64,000 bases of DNA from Echria macrotheca (Eukaryota > Ascomycota > Sordariomycetes > Sordariales > Schizotheciaceae). The notes beneath the pieces were generated by a model. The model did no database searches and was not told the origin of the DNA. It was given only the letters and a program-made list of their open reading frames with translations. Below, one piece after another: positions 30,971-41,921 of this stretch. The translations under genes and the position numbers were made by a program. The stretch spans positions 558,001 through 622,000 of the forward strand of contig MU839837.1 of assembly GCA_030411725.1 (NCBI GenBank). Direction: 5' to 3'. How positions within the stretch are numbered: the stretch's first letter is position 1; every line of letters starts with the position of its first letter.

Positions 30971-32373
30971 GATGGGCAGAAGCTGTCGGGTAGATAGATG
31001 GATGGCTCCAGGACACCACAAACATGAACGCAAACCGGGAAAGGAAGCGGGTGGGGGTGGGTGCTATCTCCGGGCGGGAGAGGTAAGACCTTTTCTCTTT
31101 AATTCAACTTCGCGCCGTTGGTGTCAAAGGGACTCCTTTTACGAAAACGAACCTGAATAACACGAATCGGCCACACCAACGATGGCCGCTGCGGCCTTGC
31201 ACATTTCAGAGCGGAGAGAACTATGTTTCTTGGCCCGGCGATAAGTCGATGACGTCCATTCTAGTTTTCTGCCAAAAAAACAAAAACAAAAAAAAAAAAA
31301 AAAGACTCTTCTTTGTTGTCCAAGACCAGACACTAACGTAGGGGGTTCATGCACCGAGCCGGTAAGGTAGCGGCCCATCATTTATTGGGTATGGGGGCAC
31401 CGTTTTCCAAGTATACCTAGTTCGTCGACCAGTATATGCACGCAGTTGAATTCTTTCTGAGTGACAGAGAGAATGCCGAGCAACGACCGAACGACAAGGG
31501 TTTTGGTTTACCTGTCCCCGGGAGTCTCCCTCGGCACACACTATCTAGGTCAGTAAGCCTTAACCAGGTTTCACTCTTGGACTTGGCTTATTGATCGCTC
31601 ACCTGTGTTTTAGGTATTTAGCCTTGATCCTTTTTTTTCTGGCTTGGTCCTGGAGATGAAGATCCCCACACAACCATAATAGTAAAGAGGTTTCCGGGAT
31701 TGTTACTATTGTTCTCAGTCTAGTCCTGGATATGATATGATATGATATGATATGATATCAAACTTTCTGTCGAACCCGAACCCGACCCTGACCCCACCCC
31801 CGACCCCGTGGGCACTACTCCGGGCATGTTAATAACGATTGTTCCAGTCCTGGATATGATATGATCCAATATCAGACTTTTCGTCAACCCCGACACCAAC
31901 ACCGACCCTGACCCTGACCCCGACTCCCCCACGGGGCACTCCGCGGAGGCTTGGCTCGCTTGATGGTGTTTCTGCTATCTGATTAAACTTGGGGCGGAGT
32001 TCGAGAGGAGGGATAGGATTCGACTTGGTATCTTACCCGAGTACGAGTCGACGGCTGGAGTCGACGAGTCGACGACTCGGAGGGGACTGGGGGAATGATG
32101 AAGGGGGGATTTGTGAGGTGGGATTCAGATTGGGGGTCGTCCGGTCCGGAGCTAGGGGAGTGAGATGAGGGATGTGCCGGAGCTACCTATGGGGACTGGA
32201 GACGGAGTCGTGGAATTCAAAATGGGAGCTATTCGCTGCTTTTCGGGGGGAGGGGGTCGAGGATGGGCCCCTGGTGGTTTTCTTTTTTTTTTCGGAGCGG
32301 TTTATTCTGAAATCAGACCGAGAAAAAATTGAATTTTTGCTGTCTTTTGTTGTTCTAAAAAGAATTGCTAGCC
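30971..32373. other. Divergent promoter region, P450 / terpene synthase
   Basis: This 1.4-kb spacer lies between divergent start codons. It contains an A-rich run near 31275-31303, a duplicated segment with GATAT microsatellite (31721-31940), and SalI-like GTCGAC palindromes clustered at 32045-32075. No gene is recognised. Confidence 0.6.
31721..31940. repeat. Duplicated segment with GATAT array and GACCC-rich tail
   Basis: Two related copies, starting AGTCCTGGATATGATATGAT near 31722 and 31845, each contain a GATAT run, then CAAACTTTCTGTCGA or CAGACTTTTCGTCAA, then CCCGACCCTGACC repeats and a GGGCACT-like end. The first copy has the longer GATAT array. This is a roughly 120-bp tandem duplication with internal microsatellites. 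Confidence 0.75.
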
Positions 32374-34055
32374 ATGGGCTCTTCTCGGGAAGAAACTATT
32401 CTTCTGTTGTCGTTGAAAGTTGTGGATGGTGACCAGGACCAGGACCAAGACGGTGGCCATGGTAACAACCTCAGACTACCCCATGTCGAGCTGATTGCGA
32501 AGCTCAGGGGACAGGTGCTTCATGTCCCGGATATGCTCGACGTCTTCTCGAGCTGGCCGCGTGGGGGGCGGAATAAGTACCATGCCAGGCTCAAGGCGAG
32601 GTTTGATGAGCTCATTGAGGAGTCTGTCTTGTCTTTTTTTTTTCTTCAGGCTTTTTTTCCCGTCTTATCACTGACTGACGTTAATAAGAGTCTTTCCTGA
32701 CGAGGAGATGAGGAAGCGGGCGGCCAAGAATGACTTCGCTTTCTTCACCTCGTGGTATGTTATCTTCTTTAAGTACCTCTCATATCATGACGTGAACTGA
32801 TAATGATTTTTCTCTCTACAAGCTGGTTCCCAGACGCCGACTGGGACGATCTTCTCACCGTCGGCCTCTTCTCGTTCTGGCTCTTCCACTGCGACGACGC
32901 CATGGACGACCTCGACGGGACTGTCGCGCGCGACTATGCCGCCTCGTGTCGGTATCGTCGGCAGGTGCTCGACTACACGCGGTGGTCGCTCGGTCTGGGG
33001 CCGGTGGTCGGGGACGGGAATAGTAAGGGGTGGATGGCCCGGTTCCTGTCGTGGTTTTGTCCCCTGCGGAAATGGAGTCCGCCGGCGCCGAATCTGCCGA
33101 ATACTGTGTTTAAGGAGTATGGGGTCCGGACGCAGGCTGGGACAAGCAAGGGTTTGTTTTGCTCTTTTCAATCTCATCCCAGACCGCTCTCTCTACCTGT
33201 GTCTTTCTTTTCGAGTTCATCAGGTGAAAGCAATGGACTGACCACGGACAAAAGTCTTCCGCGAGATGTTCTGGGCCGAGATCAAGCAATACATCGACCA
33301 CTGCGAGATCGAGCAGCGCGAGCGAATGACGGGCGAGATGGCCGATACCCTCGACGGATACCTCCGGATCCGCCATCACACGTCAGCTGTGCGGGCGTAC
33401 GGGTTCGTCACGCAGTATGATTTTCTCTCTCTGTTCTTTCTCCTCTCTCTCTCCACACTAACATGACGACAACAAAAGACAAGGAACAAACATCCGTCTC
33501 TCGGTGTCCATCATGAAGTCCCCGCAGATGCAAGCCCTCTGGGACGAGATTACCATCATCATCATTATCATCAACGATATCTTGTCGGTCAAGAAAGAAT
33601 TGGCGGCCGGGGCGGTGCATAACGCCGTGCCCGTCATGTACAGCCTTGGAAAGCCGCTGGATGTGGTCATGGGCGAGCTGATGGTGCGGCTGGCGAGCTG
33701 CCGGGACCGGTTTGATGGGATCGCGCAGAGCGTGCTGGCGATGGCGCGGTCTGAGAGCGAGAAAAAAGATTTGGAAAAGTTTATTGATGGATTGCGGACG
33801 AATGCGACTGGGACGATTGAGTTTTGGTATGTGCTCTCTTCTCTTCTTGTCTTCTTTTTTCTTCTCTTCTTTTTTTCTTTTCTTTTTTTCTTTTCTTTTT
33901 TCTTGGTGTTGTGCTATGATGTGTACCTGAGCTCGTCACTCACTGTCATCCAAAGATTTGATTTACTGACTGGTGGTATTATTAGCAAACTCGCTGACCG
34001 CTACCGCAATGAGAAGTATTTCAATGAAGATGGGTCGATGGATGTTGTCCTGTAG
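32374..34055 (+). CDS. Class I terpene synthase (sesquiterpene cyclase-like)
   Basis: Six exons (32374-32621, 32689-32754, 32823-33151, 33255-33414, 33479-33826, 33986-34055) give 406 residues in frame. The enzyme family ionises and cyclises prenyl diphosphates with Mg2+. The aspartate-rich site is HCDDAMDDLD (near residue 129) and the NSE/DTE triad NDILSVKKE (near 300); both are intact. FWLFHCDDAMDD and the C-terminal ADRYRNEKYF fit the fungal group that includes pentalenene/aristolochene-type synthases, but the product cannot be read from sequence. Intron 1 needs a weak donor (GTCTGT), so the exon 1 end is uncertain; the others have good signals. Intron 5 contains a long T-rich run which, if read through, would give a spurious hydrophobic stretch. 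This is the core enzyme of the inferred cluster. Confidence 0.88.
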
Positions 34056-35826
34056 TCGATGATGCTAGGTACTGGAGGAATACACAGGACAGCTGTCACT
34101 GGGTAGAAGAGTCAGATCGAGTTATTCGCCAAGTCTTGTTTCTCCTCTCTTTGTTTCTATTCTTATTCTAGAGGTTATTACTATTCGCTTCCCTCGAGTG
34201 TCTCGCTCTGGTACCACAGTGGTTGAGCGGGTACAACATGACACTACCAAAACCCCTTATCCGCTTGAACCAGAGTTTAATTTTCGTCGTCCAAACAAAT
34301 GACAGCGACACAAAACACCAAAAGGCGGTGACACATGAGCGACAACAACAAACAAGAAGTGGGACGCGTCCTCTATGTAACCTATCGTTCATGCAACGCC
34401 TGCATTGGTAGGGGGCTGCATCGACATTTGTGGGGAGTCGAATCAGGACACAGTAACAGCCGTGTTTTACCATCCGCAGTCGAAGCATGTCGAAATCCGT
34501 CATCATTACACGATGCAGTTCGCATGTCTGACCTCGACTCTTTTGTATTGCATCTATGCATCAACGGTTATGTACCACAGTAGTGGACGGGACGGAAACC
34601 GGGGTCTGGGCCGGGCCCGGGATTGACGGCGACGACGGAGACCCGGGCTGCCGACCGCCCGGCTAGCAAAAGCCAGGGTGGCCGCATCCCGGGTGCGGCA
34701 GTTGCCAGTGCCGCTTGAACAACGGTCAACAGTTGAACCAGCGCTTAGACCGCGTGACACTTGTTATCGTTGCAAATCAACAGACTACTGGACTACCGTG
34801 TACAAAAACACCGCGTGTAAATGTCGCGAGGAGAATAACAAATAAACACTTTACCCGGGATCAATTCGCTGCCGCTGTCCCAAAATCTGCCAACCTGGAT
34901 TGGCTTCCCGTCTCCCGAATGCACGGTTGGCGGGCTCTGCCAAGCCGGGCATTTTCCACCGCGGCCGACCTCGGCTGGGCCAATGACCCGAGGGCCAACA
35001 GATCCCTTTCAGATTGGGGGCAGTTGGGGCTTCCGAGCCCGAAAACGACTACGCGATTTCGGTGGATATGGCGGCGCAACGCATCGAAAAGGGGGCACAT
35101 CACAGGCGATTTTGTTGACTTGTCACCGGTGATATCCCACACAGAGGACAAAAGGATGACGCCAGTGACCGCTGAGGTCAGCTGAAGGAAGCTTGCCGGA
35201 TTCACCTCGGGAGAATTGACTGCTATACCCCTCGTTTCAATACACACATTTCGTGCGCGGCCATTGAAGAGGCAGAGACGCCATGCAGGAACACAGTCTG
35301 GTGACTGGTCGCTTTCGACCAAAAAATAGGGGGACGTTGCTTCTTCCTGCCCAGGTGGGCTTCTCGCTGCGAACGGGCCACCCAGCTAACGCACCGGTGA
35401 TGCTTTGGCGTGCTTCAACACCGGGATCAATGCGCCCTAATTATCTAGGCAGGAGACATGATTTGAATTGAGTTTCTACCAAGCACTGCAGAAAGAAATG
35501 GATCGTCATTGACAGCGGCGTTGCTGCGATCGCCGTCGAAGATCCAAACTGTCGTCTGTCAATCGCGAATCCCGCCGATAACGAAAAAGCCACACACCCC
35601 TGCAGCAAATCGCAGCCTCTTCTTCTTGGGGGAATTCTTGGGCACATTCACCCCGGCGCATCCTCTTTACACGTCGCCTACGCGCCGGGTTGCCGCCCGA
35701 CGCCTCGATTTGTTCCATCGAGCTTCTGCCCCAAACGAGCAAGGCGGTGGACGGCGTCGGCCGCATTCGCACCGCTTCGCATTTGGCCGTGTCACGTCCT
35801 CATTTCCCGGCCAAAAGTCTCTGTCC
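34056..35826. other. Intergenic 1.8 kb between terpene synthase and Sec7 gene
   Basis: This stretch holds the terpene synthase 3' UTR and the promoter/leader of the Sec7-PH gene. A GC-rich patch at 34575-34710 (CCGGGC-rich) stands out. The reading frame of the Sec7 gene is open up to about 35509 but has no ATG before 35827. No other gene is seen; this is the right boundary of the cluster. Confidence 0.55.
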
Positions 35827-38800
35827 ATGTCTCACCCAGCCATGCTCCCGTCAGACACGGCTCGCCGGAGTGCTCGCCGGAAGCCCGACCTCAACATCAA
35901 CACGACGCCTCCGTCCGTCAAGTCCAGGCCGTCGCGGGACCCCATCCCCCACACGCCGCCCGCCTCGTTGCCGCCGCCCACGTCGTCCAAGCCGAAGCGG
36001 GCGCTTAGGGCCCCCTCGGCACGCGACACCGCCGACATTGAGACCTTCCTCGACAGTCTCACGCCCGTCGACATGTCGAATAAAGAAAACGACCGCCCCG
36101 ATCCCTACCCGACCCACCACCCCCGCGACTCGCACGACCTCTCCCTGCCTGCCCGACAGGTCACGCGCGACTCCCTCGTCACCAACATGCTCCTGTCCCT
36201 CGACCAGCTCTCAATGGGTCAGATATCCGGTCCTTTTGGCAGTGGTGGCGGCGCCGGACCGAGGGCCGGCTTCGACGATCCCGCCATCTTCGGCTCCGAC
36301 GACCGCAACTTCACGTCGCGATCCGGCCGCGCCAACGGCCACGGATACTCGTATAGCTCCGACCTCGAGGGTGCCGACGACGCTAGCAGAATATCCTCGC
36401 GCGGGCGACGGAGTAACAGCAGTTCGGGTTTCCAGTCGAGCCTGGGGCGGATCAACAGCATGCGGGAGACGACACACCAGCGGAGCGGGCCAGGGACGCC
36501 GAAGCCGCTGCATTCAAGAGGAGGAAGGGGTAGCAAGAGCAGCAGCACGAACAGCATTGACGCCGGGTACGTCCAGGTTTTGAGCAGCCAGCGCTGGGCT
36601 CGGGGTTTTGGTCGTTCTTCGAGCTTTGACGGCGGAGAGCCGCCCAGGCCTCAACCGGCGCCCGTCCAGGCGTCTCCTTGGCACATTGAGTTCTCCAACT
36701 CGTTTTTCAACGACGACTACGATGCCGCGCCGAACCCCACTGTACCAGCAGGACCACGCAGGCTGGCGACGGTCCCATCTCTCCCCGTTCTCCCTCCTCC
36801 AGAACCGAAGACGGAACCGAAGTCGCCGGGACGAGGACCCGTCGTGGAGCGCCGTCGCAGCACACGGTCGTCACGGAGCGCAACGCTTGGACGCAAGGAC
36901 GGCGCAAAATTTGCGGGCGCACGAGACGTTCCACCGGTTCCCGCTCTGGACCTCGACTCGGCGCCGGCGCCGCACGTCGGCTACGAAAAGTCGAAAGAGA
37001 TGCTGGGAACACCAGCCATGGCCACGCCGCCGGCCAAGGAAAAGCCTGGCTTCTTCAGGAGGATGTTTGGCGGCTCATCCAAAACTAACCTGACTAGCAC
37101 GACATCGTCATCGACCGTCGAAACGCCGTTGAGCAAGTCGAACTTTTCGACCCCGACCAAGTCGCCCTCGGCGCCACCATCGCGCGAGTCGCACCATTCG
37201 ACGACACACACATTACAGAAGAAGACATCCGCCTTCTTTCGGAGGAGGAAGCCTTCCATCACCGATACGGGGCCGCCGCCGATTCCCACGATACCGGCTG
37301 TGTCGGCTGAGAGACGTGCTGTCGATAGAGTTGACGCGCTGTCCCCGAGGGCGGAGCCGAGTCCTGTTACGAGCCTTCGTAGGGCGATGGATCCTTTTCT
37401 GCAGACCGGCCCCGTCGCGAGCCCGTTATCCCAATCTAGCGACCCGATGCTTTCGCCGGATGCTCGACTAGATGCGGCTTCGTCGTCAGCAGACAGGACA
37501 CCGAGAGCGGCTTCACCAGACCTGGTCGAGGCGGAACGCCGGCGAAATAATAGGGGGTTTTCGCCAGACTACGAGCCGAGCCCGAGAGCCGTCATTCGGT
37601 CCGTTGATCCCGACTCAGGCGAGGACAGCACTGGTAACCGACGACCCATCGAAACACCCAACCGACAACCTCCCGAGCCGCCAAGGAGCGGCCCGGCAAA
37701 GTCGTTCCTCCAGGATAACAGCGACAGTGAGGATAGTCCGAAGCGCGTGAGGAAGCCGTCTCCGGTGGAGAAGCCCGAAAGGAACTTGAAGCCATTCCCT
37801 GACGTGGAGAGGAGGAGATCGCCCTCGCCAACTGTGTCCAAGTCTAAAAGCGTCCCGAACCTGGCAAGATCTCGGGAGAGCGTTCGGGTTTCTTCACAGC
37901 AGGATCTCAAGCACATGCCATCACTGAACCGCAGCGACAAGAGAGACTCGCACAATCTGGGACTGCCCATTGAAGGTGTTTTGTCTGACGGCAGCCAAGC
38001 CGGCTCATATAAGCATGTGCCGAGTCTGCCAAGCTTGCGGGTAGAAAGCGCCGAGCCGAGCCCCAAGGGTGAGTCGGTCCACCCGTCGAGCAAGTCAATC
38101 GACGAGCCCGAAATTGTGGTGGGTGATCCGACGGAGGACGACCGCCTGAAGGCCCAGAAGATTTACGACGGGAATGAGGACTTCATCCAGAAGGACAGGG
38201 CCGCAGCCTGGATGGGCGAGGAGGGGACGGTGCGGCAGCGGACGTTGAGAGCATACATGGATCTGTACGACTTTGAGAACCAGAACATCGTCTCCAGTCT
38301 GCGCCAGGTCTGCCAGCGGTTGTTGTTGAGGGCCGAGACGCAGCAGGTTGATCGGATTCTGGTTGCCTTTGCCAGGCGGTGGTGTGACTGCAATCCTAAC
38401 CATGGCTTCAAGGCATCGGGTAAGCTGTTCCTGGAACCAGAAGAATTCTTGCTAACTCGACAGATATCATCCACACCATTTGCTATTCCATCATCTTGCT
38501 TAATACCGATCTTCATATGGCCGATATCGAGCACAAGATGACGAGGAGTCAGTTTATCAAGAACACCATGACCACCATCAGACAAGCTCTACAGGATTTA
38601 GATCCTGACGCTTTTGACCGGTCGAAGAATCAAAATCTCGGGCCGGAAGGGAATCCCCGGACGTCGGAAGATCATGATCGCCATAATAGTTTTAGGGCAT
38701 CATTCAAGCCACCACCGCGACCCGGGTCGGCTATCGGCGCATACACGGATTCTGCTGGCGGCGAGAGCTGCGGACCTCTCGTCAAGGCTCCGTTTGAGGG

Positions 38801-40622
38801 CTCCCAGCGTGCCTGGGAGTCGCAGGTTGAACTTGTGCTCAAGGACATTTACGCGTCTATCCGTGACGACCGGCTGCCGCTGTTCGGCGCAGAAACCACG
38901 TCCATCCCGACCCCAGGTGGACTGACAGTGATGGGTATGCTCAAGCGGACTCCGAGCGTCCTTAGCAAGGCGCCATCGGAAGGTGTGGGATCGACCCGGG
39001 GGAGGATCTCAGAGAATGCCCGTCCGAGCGGGTCGAGATGGAATTCCAAGAGTCGCTCTCGACCGAGGGGGTTTGGGACTGGCTTTTCGTCTAGTAGGAC
39101 TAGTTTCGATGATGGCCAGTCGGTTTGGAGCCCGACTGAGTCTTCGGCCACATGGAGCCGCGCATCTCTTGGTCGCACGCATACCTCCATGTCGATGGAC
39201 TCATTTGGGTCGTCATATCCCCGCGGCGACTACCAGCAGTCGATCGGCTTCGCGAATGCTCTCAGCCAGGCCATCATAAGAGAGGACCAGGCTGGCGACA
39301 TGTTGTCTATCAAGGGGGAGGAGATCAAGAGCGAGCAGCTTCTTGAGGACGACTCGCTCGAGCTTGCCGGTCCGCCATGGATCAAGGAGGGTATCGTCAC
39401 ACACAAGCACCACCTGGACGGGATGGACAAGAGGGCCAAGGATCGTAACTGGACCGAGGTCTTTGCTGTTATCCAAAAGGGGCAGCTGAGCCTGTTTTCG
39501 TTCTCTCCGAACAAGTCGCTGCGAAATAAGAACCGGCTGCGAAGCCAGGGCAGCAGCAATCCTCTTCAGAAGGGGGCTGTTGTTGGCGGTGGCAACTGGC
39601 AAGAGAATGCTACGAACCTCGGTACTTTTTCTCTTCGGCAGACGCTCGCATCGGCTCTCCCCCCACCAGGCTATTCGCGCTCGCGGCCACACGTGTGGGC
39701 ACTCTCGCTCCCGACGGGTGCTGTTCATCTCTTCCAGGTCGGCACTCCGGAGATCAGCAAGGAGTTCGTCATGACAGCCAACTACTGGAGCGCAAGGTTA
39801 AGCACGCACCCGCTCGTCGGCGGCATTTCCAACATCGAGTACGGCTGGAGCGATGCTATTATTAACAACGCCTTGGTCAGCGCCATCAACGAGAGCTCAG
39901 CCAACCTGCCAGGCAACCGGCCCGGCACGAGCATGAGCAGCCACAAGGGCCACTCGCGCCCGGGCAGCTCGACCACGGCCATGGCCGTCGCCGTCGGCCG
40001 CTCGTCGATGCAGAGCCAGAGCCGCGGGAGCATCCGCAGCGGCAGCTTCGACTTTCCGCGCCCCGGCAGCGGCAGCAGCGGTGTGCTGGGCGGCTCTGTG
40101 CTCCCGCGCCACCACCACCACGCCAAGCTGCCGGGCGACCGCGTGCACATCGCCGAGTGGGCGCCGCCGACGCAGAGTCTGAGGGGGAGCAACATGAAGG
40201 AGAAGGAGCAGCTCGAGAGCCTGCTCGCGTACGTGCGCAGCATCGAGCAGGAGCTGCAGGTGCACAACGGGCTGCGGAGTCCCATGCTGCTCGCGTTCAC
40301 GCCGCGGGGCGGGAACGCGGCCAAGGCCATGGCGAACTGGGAGCGCAAGAGCGAGTATCTGCTGAGGGAGATTGTCAAGTTCCGCACGTATGTGGATTGT
40401 CTTGCTGCTGCGGAGGGGCGGAGGAGGGAGGTTTATGCTGAGCGGGAGAGGGCTAGGCGGGCGGCGAGGGGGGAGGAGGAAGAAGATGAGCTGGAGGATG
40501 GGGTTGAAGGGGATGGGGAAGGGGAAAGGGATGGGGAGGTGACGGAGGGGGAGACGGAGGGGCAGAGGGAAAGGGAAGGGAAGAACAAAGAAAAAGGACC
40601 GCCGGAGACGGTTGAGTCCTAA
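35827..40622 (+). CDS. Sec7-PH Arf guanine-nucleotide exchange factor (Syt1-like)
   Basis: Exons 35827-38419 and 38464-40622 (44-bp intron, branch GCTAAC) give 1583 residues. The Sec7 domain (about 767-910) activates Arf GTPases. Its glutamate-finger helix is RAETQQVDRILVAFARRW, and LLNTDLHMADIEHKMTRSQF is the conserved loop after the intron. A PH domain begins about 1165 (WIKEGIVTHKHHLDGMD, RNWTEVFAVIQKGQLSLFSF) for membrane binding. The 760-residue N-terminal region is Ser/Pro/Arg-rich and disordered, with KENDRPDPYP near the start. The C-terminus ends in a Glu/Gly/Arg-rich charged tail (GDGEGERDGEVTEGETEG). The order Sec7 then PH with long disordered flanks fits fungal Syt1, a Golgi/trafficking Arf-GEF. 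The start is the first ATG in frame (MSHPAMLPSD). Confidence 0.9.
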
Positions 40623-41921
40623 GCCAAGTGCTGCTTTGCTGCATTGGGTGGAGTTTTTTTTTCCTTGTTCTCTCTTCTTTTCTCTGGTTTCGGTTTCGGT
40701 TCGGTTTTGGACGATATGAGATGTACATGTTATAATTATCTGGCACCCACCTAGCTGGCGGCGGTGGGTGGGTTCTTTATTTTTTTTTCTCTTTTTTATT
40801 TTATATGTAATTTACGACGAGATATGACGACGGTTTTGAGAAAGTTTGATGAACATCTTTTTTTATTTAATTTCATATCTTGCGATCCTCCACTCCCCGT
40901 ATCCGTACCGTACCGTGCGGTCGGTCGACCGAACTTCGTGTTGTTTTTCTCTTTCTCTTCTTACCGTAGCTCGTTGCTCATTGCTCGTAGTTCGTTGCTC
41001 GTTGCTCATGGTGCATAACAACTACTTTGCTCTCAACGGGATTAGAAACTCGAGAGGATGCAAGGCTGAGGGAGCGGTGAACATGCTAAGGTACCTAGCA
41101 CATTTGTTAGACCTAGCTGTGGTTATCATCCCTCTCATGTTGATGCATCAAGATAAATAACGGTCAGCCGAGGAAGGGAGCAGGCTTTCCACCACCCCAC
41201 GAGATCTACATCCATCATCTGTTCTGCCCTGCATTTATCGTCCACCATCACAGTTAGGGGTCGGTGAGATTGCATATTGCCAGCGACGGTCCCGATCCGA
41301 TCCGATCCGGTATCATGGTCCTCACTCGGGACACGGGCTTGCACGGGTCTATCGACAAATGAAGGAGGACAGCATTCTAGACGAGGGTCCTCCAAAATGT
41401 ACAATGCATTACCTGCCACCATCCCCATGTTGATCATGATCATGATATGGCCTGGGTAGATAAACAACACAATAAATAGACAGGGGGGCAACAGGTAAGT
41501 AGGTAGGAAGGAAGCCTGTCGATGCTACTTCACCGCCATAACCATCACAACCATCAACCAAAACAAATCGAAGAAAACCAATATATTCCCATTCAGTCTT
41601 CAAAGCAAAAACCAATGCTCCCTTCCTAAACCTGGCCTGGCATATTTAAACAATCGTCAGAGCAGTAATAACAAACCCCCCTGTCTCTCTCTGTCTCTCA
41701 AAAAAAGAAAAAAAAAAAGAATATAAAATAAGAACCACCAAAACACCAACCCCCCACCACCCCTTCCCTTCCTTTCCCCATCCCTCCCAAAATAAAATAT
41801 TCATTACACAAGATCATACAATCCCATTCCCTAGCCCATCTCTTCTTCACACCCTGTTTCGTGCAGTGCTGTGCTGTCTGTCCCATAATACACACCCCTC
41901 ACCCTGTTCAATAGACAGTAA
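40623..41921. other. Intergenic, converging 3' ends (Sec7 gene and ApsB-like gene)
   Basis: This 1.3-kb spacer has T-rich and A-rich runs (near 40776-40800 and 41700-41720), a TTGCTCATTGCTCGTAGTTC-type short repeat near 40970-41010, and a GATCCGATCCGATCC run near 41290. No gene is seen. Confidence 0.55.

Noticed and set aside
33827..33985. Hydrophobic Phe/Leu-rich stretch in the terpene synthase that looks like a membrane span.
   Set aside because: It is read-through of a T-rich intron bounded by GTATGT and ATTATTAG; splicing joins IEF to CKLADRYRN, as expected at the C-terminus.
34180..34620. Possible tRNA-like segment (GTACCACAGTGGTTGAGCGG).
   Set aside because: No matching B box (GGTTCGANNCC) or cloverleaf pairing found nearby.
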